Positions 23,038 to 36,870 of a stretch of DNA of 64,000 nt are shown one piece after another. The DNA comes from Hesseltinella vesiculosa. Its lineage: Eukaryota; Mucoromycota; Mucoromycetes; Mucorales; Cunninghamellaceae. Within the stretch, counting starts at the first letter, position 1. Each line of letters starts with the position of its first letter. The translations under genes and the position numbers were made by a program. The stretch covers positions 310,001 to 374,000 of the forward strand of contig MCGT01000026.1 in NCBI GenBank assembly GCA_002104935.1. The letters run 5' to 3'. The notes beneath the pieces were generated by a model. It made no database searches. It saw only the letters and a program-made list of their open reading frames with translations, and was not told where the DNA came from.

Positions 23038-24099
23038 ACTGTCCTCCCTTTCCCATCTTCCCACTATTTTTTCATGTCACCATATCCTTCCCTAGTTTCT
23101 TTTCATGATGATCTTTTTTTTTTTTTTTTTTTTTGCGCCATGAACGCAAAATTTATTTGTGTAAAAACGAAAAGCTTGGTAAAAAAGAATAAAACAAGGT
23201 TTTTTTTATGTGTATGCCATGTTCTGTCATACCTGGGATGGGCGGCTCTGCGGCAGATGAATGAGCCCAAAGGAGAACACTCAAGCGCGCGAGAGCTAAA
23301 GCCATCTTGAATTCTAAACGGGAGAAAGATCAATGTGCATGCACAAAATGGGTTAAGCTTGTCGCATTGAAACAAAAAAAAAAAAAACAGGTTAGGCTTG
23401 TGCAGTTGTTGCTGTCTTGACACACTCCCCCCTTTTTTTCGGACCGTCATGGTTACTCCAGATCACAAGAAAATGCACCATCTAGTTGATCATGCACATG
23501 AAGAACGTCAGCGCCATTTTGCTGTTGATGCGCTGATGAGATGAGTCTTCCTTTATCTGATGCTTTTGCACCGAAGGCTTGGGGTTCAAAAAATAAAAGC
23601 TCACCCTGTGTGCTGATGCACTTGGATAAGGTTGATGACGGTTTAGACAAACGGGATGGGGTTTGCAAATCTCTTGGGAACATGCATCCAACAGTGCATT
23701 GACTTGAGCCTTGTGTGACCAACAGACAGGTTACCAGCGTAAAAAAAAACAGCGGATGGGTTTGTTTCAAGTAAATAATGAGCTTTGAATGGAGTTTTTT
23801 TTTTGCTCGCCACGTTTCACATGACAGGATCAAAGCACTTTTTTTTTAACATGTTTTTACAGTGGCCCCTTTTGTCCTCCTTAATGTTTTTTTATCAAAA
23901 AGAGTCGATACCATGGGTTTTGTGTTACTTTTGTTTTTGCGTCGCCAGGTTAGGCAGCGTCATGGGAAAATGGAACCTCGCAGCAACCCCCAAAGAGTGA
24001 TCGAATTTGCCACACAGCAAAAAGATTTTTTTTTTTCTTTCTTCCATATTTTCTTCATTTCCCAATTCTTTCCATCGTATAGTCTTTTCACAAGCAAAC
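23038..24099. other. 1-kb spacer
   Basis: Homopolymer-rich, including T-runs and A-runs near 23120 and 23380. A minus-strand frame of 126 codons (23453..23833) has no recognisable content and was not accepted. The last 100 bp form the leader of the zinc-finger gene. Confidence 0.5.
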
Positions 24100-24877
24100 A
24101 TGAACATACCCTCTCTTTTAAATAACGATACCACACCTATGCGATCTTACGGATGCGAATGGCCAGCTTGCCTTAAAACCTTCACCCGGAAATCGGACCT
24201 CATTCGTCATTATCGCATCCACACTGGCGAACGACCTTACCCATGCGATTGGCCAGGATGCAGTCGAGAATTCACCCAACGGTCTGGTCTGACTGTTCAT
24301 CGACGCACTCATACGGGTGAACGGCCTCATGTATGCGAGTTCCCTTCTTGCCAAAAATCTTTCAGTGATGCAAGTGCTTCTGTCAATCGAGCCTCCATGG
24401 TTTTTAACCAAGCCTCGGCGCTTTTTTCTTTCTTTTAACTAGTCATCCTCCCTTGCGCGACATCGACGCACCCATACCGGCAAACGACCTTATCAGTGTG
24501 AACATTGTCAAAAGCTGTTCACAAGAAAAACAACCGTCCTTCGACATCAACGATCCACCCATCCCGACATACCCATCACCAGTCCAGAAGTCAGGTACGC
24601 CGAGTCCAATAGGAGCACCTTTCCCATCTACAATGAACCTGCCATCACCACCATTCCGAAACACCATCCATCCCCCATCACAAAGTTCAAAGAATCCTCC
24701 TTCAGCACTCTACCGGACGCCAACCCCGCTATCAGCACCATGCCACCGTTCAACGAATCTACCATTAGCAGCATTCCAAAATTTAGCAATGACACTCCCA
24801 TTAGCACACACCCAAGGTACACCACCGAGGATAAGGCTGTCGTCGCTCACCCTTTCTACTTGGTAGGATGCCTTTGA
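24100..24877 (+). CDS. C2H2 zinc-finger protein with four fingers
   Basis: Exons 24100..24369 and 24443..24877 give 234 residues. Four fingers follow one another (about 20-125): CEWPAC, CDWPGC, CEFPSC and CEHC, joined by TGERPY/TGKRPY linkers, so it is very likely a DNA-binding regulator. The intron is GC-AG (donor GCA AGT after GAT). It is needed because only this junction gives a finger of normal spacing (F-SDSSS-L-ARH) in frame. After the fingers comes a low-complexity tail with a loose repeat around P-x-I-S-x-x-P and F-x-x-I-P. The chosen stop is TGA at 24875; a readable stretch continues in another frame to about 24970, so a small frameshift or a different 3' end is possible. The specific orthologue is not recognised. 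Confidence 0.75.
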
Positions 24878-25588
24878 GTATGTCCACCATGCCAAAAATG
24901 CCATTGGCTCCATTCCGACCAGCCTACGCCTGTAAGAGGAGTCGTGATGATATGAGGAAAATGGCTTGACCGCTCTCCTTTTCTGATTTCTATTTTTGTT
25001 GCTTAGTGTATGAAGACCTCTGATGGGTACTGTTCGTTTCTGTTTATGCTCAGTCCTTTTGTCAAAACAAAAAAAAAAAATCCCTGCTGCTTTCGTTTCT
25101 GTCCCCCCCTTGACCCTTTCCCCTTCATTTTTTTTTTTTTTTTTGCTGTCTTGGAGACATGCTTTTTGACTTTCAAACCATTGTGTATGCTATCCTCATT
25201 ATGAACCATCGAAAATCAATTAAAACTTTACCCTAGTCATACTGCTTTTCATACCATCCATCCGGTCATGAGGGACATAAAAAAAAGCGGAGGATCGAGT
25301 GGTTTTTTTTTTTTTTTTTTTTTCGCATCGACGCCCATTTTTTTTTTGTCAGAACACAAGGTCCAAACATTTATTTGTCCTACGTAATTCTTCGTCATGG
25401 CCTTTCATGACACACTTCCGCGAATGCATGATGCATGATTTTTTTTTTTTCGTCGTTCCACACTGATCAAAAGCCAAAATCCCCATTTTTGGGTCAATCA
25501 TTGAATCTCCGTCAGTGGCGTTTTTTTTTTTTTTTTTGTTTTTTTTTTTTTTTTTGTCCAGTCTCCATTCCCCCCCCCCTTTTCTCTC
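24878..25588. other. Spacer with long T-tracts
   Basis: No gene. Repeated T-runs of 10 to about 20 bases (near 25130, 25310 and 25525-25555) and a C9 run just before the next ATG. Confidence 0.5.
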
Positions 25589-26714
25589 ATGTCAAATAAA
25601 TGGCACCAGTTCAATCTACCTGACACTATCCGCATTCAGTCTACTCCAGGAAAAGGACGTGAATGTATTGCCACCCAAACCATTCCTGCCAACACCACAT
25701 TGCTGACAGCAAGTTCATTCTTGCCTTCTTGATCACCCTCTTATTTTTTTTTTTTACGCAAGGTCCTTCCTTATGTCACAGGCATATTTGACAACAACAA
25801 AAAACGGCTGTGTGCTGTGTGTGTATGCACGCACCCGACAAAGTGCTTCTCATTACACTGCGCCAGCTGCGACCAAGTGTACTTTTGCAGTGCCGCATGT
25901 AGGGACGCATATACCCAAGACCACCGAGACAGCGGCTGCTGTGACATCCTGCGTAAACTTGCCTCCTTGAAAAAAGTCGATCGCCATTGCAAGAGCGTAG
26001 CGAAACTGGTGGTCATGATCTATTGGCAACGGCGCACCCGTCCAGACCCGCTCGTCGATGCTTTGGAATCCCACTACGACCACTGGCCGGCCGACGTCAA
26101 GCTCGACTGGCACCGCGTACGTCAGTTTCTTTGGCAACAGTTCCGTGCCGCCGACTGGCTCCGTCCCGACGAAACCGACACCGACATCATGCATCTTGCT
26201 TCCAAAATTGAATCCAACAGCTTTGGTCTCTACCTCGAACGCCGGGCTGATGTGGTTGCTGGCCGAGGTAAAAGAAAAGAGGAGAAGCGTGACGAGGCGG
26301 CTGATGACGGATTGTTCCCTAGCACTGTATCTTCCGGCATCGATGTTCAACCATGATTGTGACAATAATTGTGAGGTGGAGCAATGGACAGAAGAGGACC
26401 TGGAAGACGAGCAAGTGTCCATACCATCCCATGACCTAGGCCATCCCACCGACCCACCGCAACCCATGGCGACCATGTACCCATCTGTGTTTACCCAGCC
26501 TCGCGGCAAAAACCGACAAATGTTCATCAAGACGACCCGTGACGTCCAAGCAAACGAGCCCTTGACGATCAGTTACATTGATACCCAGCTGCCAGTCGCC
26601 ACCCGCCGCCAGCTCCTTGCCCAAGATTACTACTTTGCCTGTACCTGCCTTCGCTGTGCCATGGAATCCGCCACCCTTGCCAAATCCAAAAAGCAGAAGT
26701 CCAAAAAGAAATAG
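25589..26714 (+). CDS. SET-MYND (SMYD-like) protein lysine methyltransferase
   Basis: Exons 25589..25708, 25763..26267 and 26323..26714 give 338 residues. The N-terminal SET strand (GKGRECIATQTIPANT) is followed by a MYND zinc finger (CAVC, CASCDQVYFCSAAC...C), then an all-helical insert, the SET core (NSFGLYL; LPASMFNHDCDNNC, with NH and D matching the AdoMet-binding NHS/D-C motif), a late ISYID, and a post-SET CTCLRC. That order is the SMYD/Set5-Set6 layout. Substrate is unknown. Intron 1 is GC-AG (GCAAGT donor), the only junction keeping frame into the MYND part. The C-terminus is a Lys-rich tail. An acidic stretch (about 230-245) interrupts the SET core. Confidence 0.85.
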
Positions 26715-27143
26715 CGCCTTGCCTTTTAGGGTCACTCTGTCGCGCGCTTCCTCTAGCATCCACCAGCAGGCCCTGCCGAGCTCGTACGAGCATGGCCAAA
26801 GCAAGGATCTCTCTCCCTTTGTAGACCGCAGGCTGCTCCTCTGCGATCATGAATAAACCCCGCATCTCCTTCAAAAACACCTGGATGTCCATCGAAAAAT
26901 CGAGAATTCCCCGGCAGCTTGAGTTGGGTGTTGACATGCAACCAACATGCGTGGGCAGCCTAAGATGCCAGTCATCACTGTCTTGTCCAACCAATCAAGA
27001 CGAACCCTGTGTATGATTAATAGAAAACGGCATCCATCCCTTGCTGGGGGTTTCTTTTTATTCCCTTGTCAACATGAGCCTCCAAACTCCTTTTTTTTTT
27101 TTTTCTTTTTTTTCCCGTCCGTTTTTTATTTTCGTCTTGATTG
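26715..27143. other. Spacer between SMYD-like gene and DNA ligase
   Basis: The first 280 bp are GC-richer and open in several frames, one of them a minus-strand frame without an ATG start. I do not recognise any product. The last 100 bp are T-rich leader of the ligase gene. Confidence 0.4.
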
Positions 27144-28719
27144 ATGCTCAGGCGACTTTGGTTCAGCACATGTCCGTCTCTGGATCCTAGCAAGCAATTG
27201 GATCAACTGTACACGCTGGCAAGCAGGGTGAATCAGACGCCAAGCCTGCTCGAAAAACGTCGGATTGTGCAGGAGTATCCACAGTGCCACTCGATTCTGC
27301 AGCGCATCTACGACCCACACTTGCGACACCATGCCTCATCCAAGCATGTCCTCTCCTTTATGCAATCCCAGCGGCCATCCACCCTCAGCCCATCCGCCTT
27401 GCCTCTGTCCCTTGAACAACTGCTGGATCAGCTGTCGTCACGCACCATCACCGGCCATGCGGCTCTGGAAACCATCGCTTGCTTTTACTCCCGTTATTGC
27501 GTTGCACCCCAGCAGCAGCAAGTCTTCTGGAGAGTCCTCGACCGTAACTTGAAAATGGGCCTCTCCATTAAATCCATCCGTCTGTTGCTGGCTCCTCCTC
27601 CTCCTTCGCCCCGCCCCGCCGACTTGCTCCACGCCACGACGGTCGTCCAAACCACGGCCGTCCAGCCATCCTCGTTCTCCTTCGACCGTCGATTTATGCA
27701 TGTGGCTCTGGCCAGCAAGACCCCGGCCAACTTTGAAGACCTGGTGTGCAAGGAAGATCAGGTCGGCCAATGGTATGCCTCCCGCAAACTCGACGGCGTG
27801 CGGTGCTTGGCCTTTGTCCAGTGGCTGCCTGCCCTGACGATCCAGTTTTCTTCTCGTACTGGCCGTTTATTCGATTCCCTGGGAAAAGTCGAGCACAGCC
27901 TGCGGCAACAGCTCCAGTCCAACCACACCTGGCATCGTCAGTTCCCGGACGGCTTTGTTCTGGACGGCGAGATCTGCGTCTTTGCTAGCAACAGCCTCAG
28001 CCAAACGCCTCTCAGCAGCCACCATCCATCCTGCAAAGAAGATTTCTTGGCTACGCTGCGCCAGATCCGATCCAAAGGCGGAAGCATGCCACATCCCATG
28101 TTCGAGCTGTTTGACCTGGTGGACCTACGCATTTTCCAGCAAGGCCTGGGCGGCCCAGCCTTTCACGACCGATCTCTAGCCCTCCAAGCTCTCCTGTCCC
28201 CGGACGATCACCTCCACATCCTTGATCAATACCGCATCACCACCAAAAACCAACTCACCTCTTTGAAAGAAAAAGTGCTGGATTATGGGTGGGAAGGCCT
28301 GATTGTGCGCAAAAATGTGCCGTACGAAGGGAAACGCAGGTAGGTAGGAAAAAAAGGTGGTTTGTTGAAAGCTGATGGGCTATTTTTTTTTTTTTAGTCG
28401 CAATATGGTCAAGATCAAGGAATGGGAAGATGCCGAGTATGAGGTGATGGGCATCGAGACTGGATGGATGCGTTTGCCAAATACAGGCGTAGAGGAAAAG
28501 GTGCTGACAAGTGTATTGATCCATCATAAAGGCCACCCGGTCAGTGTTGGTTCTGGCTTTGGTCTTGGCCAACGGCTGGACTATGCCAAGGATCCTTCCT
28601 TGATTCTGGGCAAGACAATCACTGTAAAATACTTTTCTGAATCTATGGGAGACCATGGCAATGTATCTCTACGCTTCCCCATTGTCAAGGCTGTCTACAC
28701 AGACCAAGGTCGGGACTGA
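27144..28719 (+). CDS. ATP-dependent DNA ligase, probably mitochondrial
   Basis: Exons 27144..28339 and 28398..28719 give 505 residues. DNA ligases seal nicks through a lysyl-AMP intermediate. The nucleotidyl-binding motif I is SRKLDGVRC (active Lys near 217), motif III reads FELFDLVD, motif IV EGLIVRK (about 390) and motif V MVKIK just after the intron, followed by an OB-fold with GLGQRLDY. An N-terminal helical DNA-binding region precedes it. The compact size, without the long N-terminal domain of Lig1/Cdc9 or BRCT repeats of Lig4, fits the small Adl1-like fungal ligases. The N-terminus (MLRRLWFSTC) is basic and Ser-containing without acids, like a mitochondrial presequence. Paralogue assignment is uncertain. 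Confidence 0.88.
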
Positions 28720-28872
28720 AACTACCGGTTGTTTGGATCCGGTGACCCTCCCCCTTTTTTTTTTCTTTAGGACCCGCCTTGGCACTCTTTCCCTTTTTTC
28801 TGCTTCTCTTTTCTTTTTTTTTTTCTCTACCGTTCTTTTTCCCTTTCCCGACTTGTCTTCTCTCTGTGTGAT

Positions 28873-29560
28873 ATGGCGTCCTCACTTGAATCAGGTAAGC
28901 AAGCGTAGGAGAGCGTCGGGAATGGTTGCTTATTATTTTTTTTTTTTTGAAAATGTAGATTCTTCGGCGACACAGCCCGATTTGACCACCAGCTCTCGAC
29001 GAAGCAAATGGAAGCAGACTCTCAGCGAAAAAGCAGCTCGCCATTCCCTCTTTGGATCAACTGGCCGATCGATAGACAACAAAGACCCTTCGAAAACCAA
29101 CCGGGCCACCCCCGCGCCTATGCCGGCTCACACCGCTTCACCCGCCATCTCTATCAAGCCACCTCCTGTGCCAACACCTCCTGTGCCTACGCATCGTTGG
29201 TTACTTAAAACGACCCTGGAGACGGACCATCGTCAGCATAGACGTCCAGTGTCTGCGCAGCCACCTCCTCGCTCCCCAACCACCGTTCCTTCCGTCCAGC
29301 GTCATACCAGCCTGCGACTCCAAGCAGCTGCCAGCGCTGTTGCCTACCAAGAAGACCTCAACCCACACTGGCAAACGCATCGTCCGGATGCTCCGTCGTT
29401 GCCTTTGCCCACCAACCACATTGCGTCTTTGTTTTACAACGACAACGATAGATCGGCCACCGAGTCTTGGCAGCCTTCCAGTCCTCCGCCCAGCTCCGAC
29501 GCGGCCGTCTCATCCCAATGGACGGCACCCGAGTTCGATGATCCCTGGCGTGTGAAATGA
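28873..29560 (+). CDS. Pro/Ser-rich protein of unknown function
   Basis: Exons 28873..28894 and 28959..29560 give 207 residues. The 22-nt first exon supplies ATG and six codons; the split Gly/Asp codon joins to DSSATQPDL. The protein is rich in Pro, Ser, Thr, His and Gln, with a basic SRRSKWK patch and PPPVPTPPVP repeats, and ends in FDDPWRVK. No domain is recognised; it is probably disordered. The longer open frame upstream overlaps the ligase end and T-tracts and is not the real start. Codon usage resembles its neighbours. Confidence 0.65.
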
Positions 29561-29797
29561 GTAAAGAGAGGGGATTTTTATTACATACAAAATAAATTAA
29601 AGGTGTAGTGTGTGTGTGTGTGTGTGTAAGACGAACATAGAGGAGAAGGGGCCTAGATACAGAGGATGGAGGGAGGAGGGGAGACGCTGAGGCGAAAAAT
29701 GTAATAAAAAAAAAGTGTGTACAAGAAATAGAGTGGAGGAGAATGATAAATAGAAAGTGGAAGAAGGGGGGTGGGGGTCCTTTAGAAAAAGAGGAGA

Positions 29798-30794
29798 TCA
29801 GTCGGTGTTGAAGGGGATACGGTAGCGGGTGAGCAAAGCTTCAAGATCTCGGACGCGTTGTTTCTGAGAGGCTACTTCTTGCTGCAACAAGCGGATGTGG
29901 TCGACGGATTTGCGCAGGATGGCGCCTTTGTTGGGTTTCAGGGGAGTGGTGGGTGATGTAGGCGAATGGCCATTGCTAGCCGTGGTGATTTCGTCCATCA
30001 TGTCTTCGGGTAGCAGGCTGCCAAGCTCTTGGATCCGGTCATTGATGTTTTCTCGTCGTCGTCTTTCCACTAGGAAAGATGAAGAAAAGAGAGGCGTGAG
30101 TTGCGTGACTTCAAGGTCACACCCAAAGTTTCTATCGCTTTATTTTGTGTGACTTACCGGCATTGTGTGATTCTCGTCGTCGTCGTTTTTTATCCATAAT
30201 ATTCTGCAAGCTAAAAAAAAAAAAATCAATCCGTTTGGACGTTGGTCTTTATCTCAGCTGAACTTACTGGAGCTGTCGTGTATAATCATCTTCCGTCGTA
30301 GGCGGCATGTCGATGGCATGCTGCGAGTGTGGAGAGCCCATGACCATGTTGATGGCTCGGGGATGGAAGCCCATGTTGGCAGGAGCAGACATAGGCAGTG
30401 ATGAGCTGCTGGGCGGGGTCATAAAAGGCACGGCTTGCTTATCAAACATCCTATATTGATTGGAGCCGACATACATGGAATGACGTTGGGGAGGTGAATG
30501 GATATCCATGGGGCCGACATAACCCTGGGCTGCGGCAACGGCGGCGGCGGTGGCAGCAGCAGATGCGGAAGCGAGATGAGGCGCGGCAGCAAAATCTTCA
30601 TAGAGGTGCATGGCCAGGTCAGGGCTGTTGCTGTTGGTCGAGTCAAAAGCATGGAGAGACTGGGTGAAGGTTTTCTTTGTGTATTCCAATTCATCCATGT
30701 CCTGAATGCTGGACATGGGCGACATAAAGGGGAAGTTGTCATAATCCATACTGTCTTCCTGAGGACTTTTGAACAAAGGTGAAGGGTGGGACAT
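29798..30794 (-). CDS. MiT/TFE-like bHLH transcription factor
   Basis: Exons 30268..30794, 30158..30210 and 29798..30069 give 283 residues. The N-terminal two thirds are low-complexity (an Ala run, Ser/Pro, Met-rich) and likely the activation region. The bHLH spans the two short introns: basic part [19 protein letters not shown], helix 1 [14 protein letters not shown], then a loop with [11 protein letters not shown], helix 2 [18 protein letters not shown] and a leucine-repeat tail to the end. The H..E..R pattern and the [13 protein letters not shown] string resemble MITF/TFEB and fungal Rtg3-type factors, which bind E-boxes. The 3' UTR has a TG microsatellite at 29610..29628. Target genes cannot be inferred. 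Confidence 0.85.
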
Positions 30795-32121
30795 GAGGAA
30801 AGGAAAAAAAAAAGCACTAGGTTTCGGTCAGAGCTTGAGTTGAGTATAGAAAAAAAAAAGAAAAAGAAAGGCAAAGAAAATCAAAAAACGAGGATGCGCA
30901 GGTTTTAAGGTGGGGCGGAGGAGGTCAACGAGCAGAAACATGATTGGTTACAGGAGAGTGGGTAAAATGCAAATTCCAAAATGGATGTTGGGGTCGCATG
31001 GCATACAAGGAAGAAGATTACACAGGGGAAAAAAACAGGGGGGAGAAAGTCGAAGCGTTTTGTATTATTAGTAGGTACCAAACCATAATTGGCAAACAAG
31101 AGATGAACGCATGATACATCAACTGAGTTCCTTTTTGCACCTTTCTTTATTTTATGCTTCATGCAATGGTGGCGGAGTTGAGCTGGTCTGTGCTTTTTGT
31201 TTTCCCCCCCACATTTTTTTTTTCGAGGGCCGGCTGATTAAAAGAGTGTTCAATGATTTCTCCAACATTGTCAGATGATGCCATCCCATGAAAAGGGATC
31301 AAGGAATCAGCTATCGAGCACAGTGCCTCCCGGTAATAAAAAATGATAAAGTTCAAAAACCATGGGACAAGCGTAATACATTGGATTTTTAATGAATTTG
31401 ACATCACTGTCTTCATCCCATGCGTGTGTCTGTACGAATGCATCTTGCTAATGGATAAACAGAATGGCGTAGCCATTCTTTTCACCTTCCTCTTACGTGT
31501 TGCGTGTTTCCTATTTCAGCCAACCGTTTTGGTTTCCTTTAAAAAAAGCAGCTTCACATTTTGTACGCCTTGCCGAATTAGGATTGACACCTTTTTACAG
31601 CTCCCCAATGAACTCTAAACCGTTCCTCCAAGCTCTTCATAGGATGACGAACAAGAAGCTCAAACGTAGACAGACAAGGGGTGGTGACCTTGTTAAAAAA
31701 AGGCAATGACTCGATGAATGATCATCCACGATTTACACTTTTTTTATACTCACTCCTGTTGACATCATCACCAAATGAAATGCCTCTCTTTCTTTGCAAG
31801 GCGATCATCCTCTCTTTTTCCCAGTGTCAGGCACAATGCATTGACCCGTCACAGTGAGCAAGAAAAAAAAAAAAAAAACCTTGATTTTTCATGCATGAAT
31901 ACAAAAAAAAGTGCGTATGACTGATGACGACAAGCCCCACCCTTTCTCTTGTTTTTCTCTCCGTTTGCCTAAACTTTATACGGACCCAAGCGGCCTGTTC
32001 AAACGCTTTCGTTTTTTTTTTTTTCATGCTTGGGAGACTGCAGGCCAAGCCGCAGTCTATTCTCCGCTTTAATCTCGGCCCAAATCGGGACTTGGCTTTT
32101 CCATGCAAAAAAATTCACAGA
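30795..32121. other. Upstream region of the bHLH gene
   Basis: About 1.3 kb. A protein-like minus-strand frame ends at 31159 but starts at GTG and matches nothing I know, so it is not called. The rest is T/A-tract rich. The last bases overlap the 3' UTR of the kinase gene. Confidence 0.45.
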
Positions 32122-33808
<1,687 letters not shown>

Positions 33809-34425
33809 CGCAAGTAAAATAAAAGAATAAAATGGGGACAGAAGAATGCCAGTAGAGGGGATTAGGTGTAAGAGGGTTAAGAAAAAAAAAAAAAAAAGGT
33901 AAAAAGTAAGGATGAATACAAATCTAATGATTGGACAGGGAGAATGAGATCGATTCGTTCAATTCAAGACAGCGTGCAGACGGCGAGGAACAAGACCAAT
34001 ATGAAGCAAGATAATGACAAATGACATACACCACTGATATATAAAAAAAGTGTTGAAAGAGAATGAAAAGAGAACAAGAAAAAAAAAATCTTTTTTGACA
34101 TATTTTACTAGGAGCCAAGCAGCCAATCAGACGCCGGTTTCCTTGCTCATTGCTTTCTCTGACTTCCAGCTATGTCTTCCATCAAGCATGTGCCAACATC
34201 AACGGAAAGAGGATGAATAATAGATAGACCCCCATTTCATGAGCGAACACGCACCAGTCTCAAGATGGTTCTTAGCGGGACCGTTCACTGTATGAAAGCG
34301 AGCCTGAAATCGGAGCTGGAACATGGGAAAAATGGAGTCGCACTGTTTTTTTGTTTTTTTTCTTTCGGTTTTTCTCTCGTTACAGCACTTTTTTTTTATT
34401 CTTTTCATATACAAACGATTGCGTC
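33809..34425. other. Divergent promoter region (AGC kinase / PP2A scaffold)
   Basis: About 600 bp between two 5' ends, with A/T tracts. No TATA box or gene is recognised with confidence. Confidence 0.5.
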
Positions 34426-36870
34426 ATGGAAGTCGATAGCACTACACCTCCTGAATACATGGATGAAGACCCCGTGTCTATGAATGTCGAAGATAATGAC
34501 TTATACTCGGTGGCTGTGTTGATTGACGAATTGAAACATGAAGACATCCAGTTCAGATTGAACTCCATCAGCAAACTTAACGTGATTACGACTGCTCTGG
34601 GTCCTGAACGAGCAAGAGACGAGCTCATTCCCTTTTTGCAAGGTAACGTATGCATCAAAAAGCACGAGATGACAAAAAAAAAAGATGTATCCTTTTTTGT
34701 TTTACTCGACTCGCCATCCTTCACGACATCTATACAGGGGACTGAACGGATAAAAAAAAATGCTCATCTTGTTTTATATAATCTTTTAGAACTTATTGAT
34801 GACGATGAAGAAGTACTTTTACAATTGGCCCAGCAACTTTCAGAGATGGTGGATGCTGTCGGTGGCCAAGACCATGCCCACATCTTGCTGCCTTTGCTGG
34901 AGAACTTGGCCGCTGTGGAAGATGTTGCTGTTCGTGAAAAGGTATGGAAGCGTCTCGCGGGGAAAAAAAATTGGATAAAAAGTACGCTGACTCAATTTTT
35001 TTTTTTTTCTTGCTTCTTTCCTTCCCCTGCCAGGCCGTGACCTCCATCTGTGATATTTTCAAGGTCTTATCGGAACAACAGCTCGTAGAACATGCCATTC
35101 CTTTACTGAAACGCCTGTCTCTGGCCGAATGGTTCACCTGCAGAACTTCCGCCACCGGCCTCTTCGCACCCATCTATGTCAAGGTCAACCAAGGCACACA
35201 AAAGGAATTACAAGCGTAAGCCGTGGACGCCAGCATTCAACGTCTTACTCACTTTGCATCGCGTCTTTTTTGCAGCTTGTTTAAGAATTTGGTGGAGGAT
35301 GATAGCCCAATGGTCCGTCGCTCGGCCGCCAAGGCTCTGGGGGTAAGCGATCGCTCTTACCAAGCATCACCCTTGCCCATCCACCATTTTTTTTCTACAT
35401 AGACCTTTGCTTCACAAGTCACTTTGGAAGACGTCTTCTCGGCTGTTTTGCCCATGTTCCAAACGCTGTCCGAAGACGATCAAGACTCAGTACGACTTCT
35501 TGCCGTCGAAAACTTCACACCCTTTGCCCGCTTCTTCAGCAAAGATCAAAAAACCGAACAGCTCCTGCCTATCTTCAAGCGCCTGGCCGAAGACAAGTCA
35601 TGGCGTGTCAGATATATGATTGCCTCCAATTACGTCGAAGTAAGTGCTCTTCGAAAAAAAAAAAAAAAACCGACTCGCTCATCGTTCTTCCCATTCAGAT
35701 CTCGCAAGCCTTTGGCGACTCGCTGGTGCAAGATTACTTTACAGCAGCGTTTATTCACTTGCTCAAGGATATCGAAGGAGAAGTGCGTACCGCCGCCGCC
35801 AGCCAACTGCCTGGCTATGCCAAATTGGTCGACCGCGCCATCATCCTTGAACAGCTCTTGCCCTGCGTGCGTGAATTGGCCATGGATGAAAACCAATATG
35901 CCCGTGCGGCTTTGGCCAAGGACATCAGTGGTCTGGCGCCCATCGTCGGTGAAGATGCGTAAGTCCCTATGGCAAGAGACAAGCAGGCACTGATCTCTTT
36001 TTTGTAGAACCACCGAGTTTTTGTTGCCAACCTTCCTCCAGCAATTGACCGACGACTTCCCTGATGTGCGATTAAACGTGATTTCCAACCTAGACGTGAT
36101 CAACAAAGGTACTGTCGCTGCCCCCTTGCACTGATCCGTCACTGACGTCGGCGATTTTTTCTCTCTTTCTAATCATAGCCATTGGTGTGGAGCGACTATC
36201 GCAAGCCTTGCTACCTGCTATTGTAGAATTGTCAGAAGACAAGCAATGGCGTATTCGTCTGGCCATCATTGAATACATCCCACTGCTGGCCAAGCAGTTT
36301 GGGCCCGATTTCTTTGAAGAAAAGCTGTTGGATCTGTGCATGTCATGGTTGCGTGACCTGGTCTTCTCCATTCGTGAAGCTGCCACCGTCAACCTGAAGA
36401 AACTGGCCGAAGTCTTTGGTCCCGAATGGGCCAAGGCTGTGATCATCCCCCGTGTGCTCAAGATGACCATGGATGAAAACTACTTGCACCGCATGACCAC
36501 CCTGTTTGCCCTCACTGTAAATCTTTTTTTTTTTTTTTTTTTTTTTTGGCTAGGAGAAAAGAATGATCCGCGAGTCTGACCGCCCCCCCTTTTTTTTTCC
36601 TTACAGGCCATGTCGGAATCGTTGCCAGTGGATGTCATCCGCGACCCTGTCCTACCTACAATCATCAGCTTGTCCAACGACCCTATTCCAAACATTCGCT
36701 TCAACGTGGCCAAGTCTTTGGAAACTTTGATACCCTTGTTGAAGCCCAATGCCTCTGCCGCAGATCTCTATGTCGATGCCATCAAACCTGCTCTGGAAAC
36801 CCTAAGCAACGATACAGACGGTGATGTGAAATTCTTTGCTCTGCGCGCGCTGGAACTCGGAAGTCAATAA
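34426..36870 (+). CDS. TPD3: PP2A scaffold (A) subunit, HEAT-repeat protein
   Basis: Nine exons (34426..34642, 34790..34941, 35034..35215, 35276..35342, 35403..35639, 35699..35958, 36008..36108, 36179..36516, 36607..36870) give 605 residues, as expected for PR65/Tpd3. It is the horseshoe scaffold that joins the PP2A catalytic and B subunits. Tandem HEAT repeats are visible throughout, each with the P-x-L...D-x-x-x-x-V-R/V-L pattern (for example [59 protein letters not shown]). The strongly conserved C-terminal repeat set is complete, ending in [12 protein letters not shown]. The N-terminus has a 20-residue acidic extension. Intron 1 is the longest (147 bp). Confidence 0.96.

Noticed and set aside
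23080..23095. ATATCCTTCC after eIF3h, resembling an AT-AC donor
   Set aside because: Lies in the 3' UTR after the stop; no downstream exon or AC acceptor supports it.
23453..23833. 126-codon minus-strand frame between eIF3h and the zinc-finger gene
   Set aside because: No plausible ATG context or domain; composition looks like spacer DNA.
26569..26994. Minus-strand frame of 141 codons between SMYD-like gene and ligase
   Set aside because: Starts at TTG and overlaps the end of the SMYD coding sequence; the GC-rich part is open in several frames, so openness is not informative.
31159..31485. Protein-like minus-strand frame upstream of the bHLH gene
   Set aside because: GTG start, no recognised family, no matching upstream exon found; left uncalled though it might be an exon of something unrecognised.
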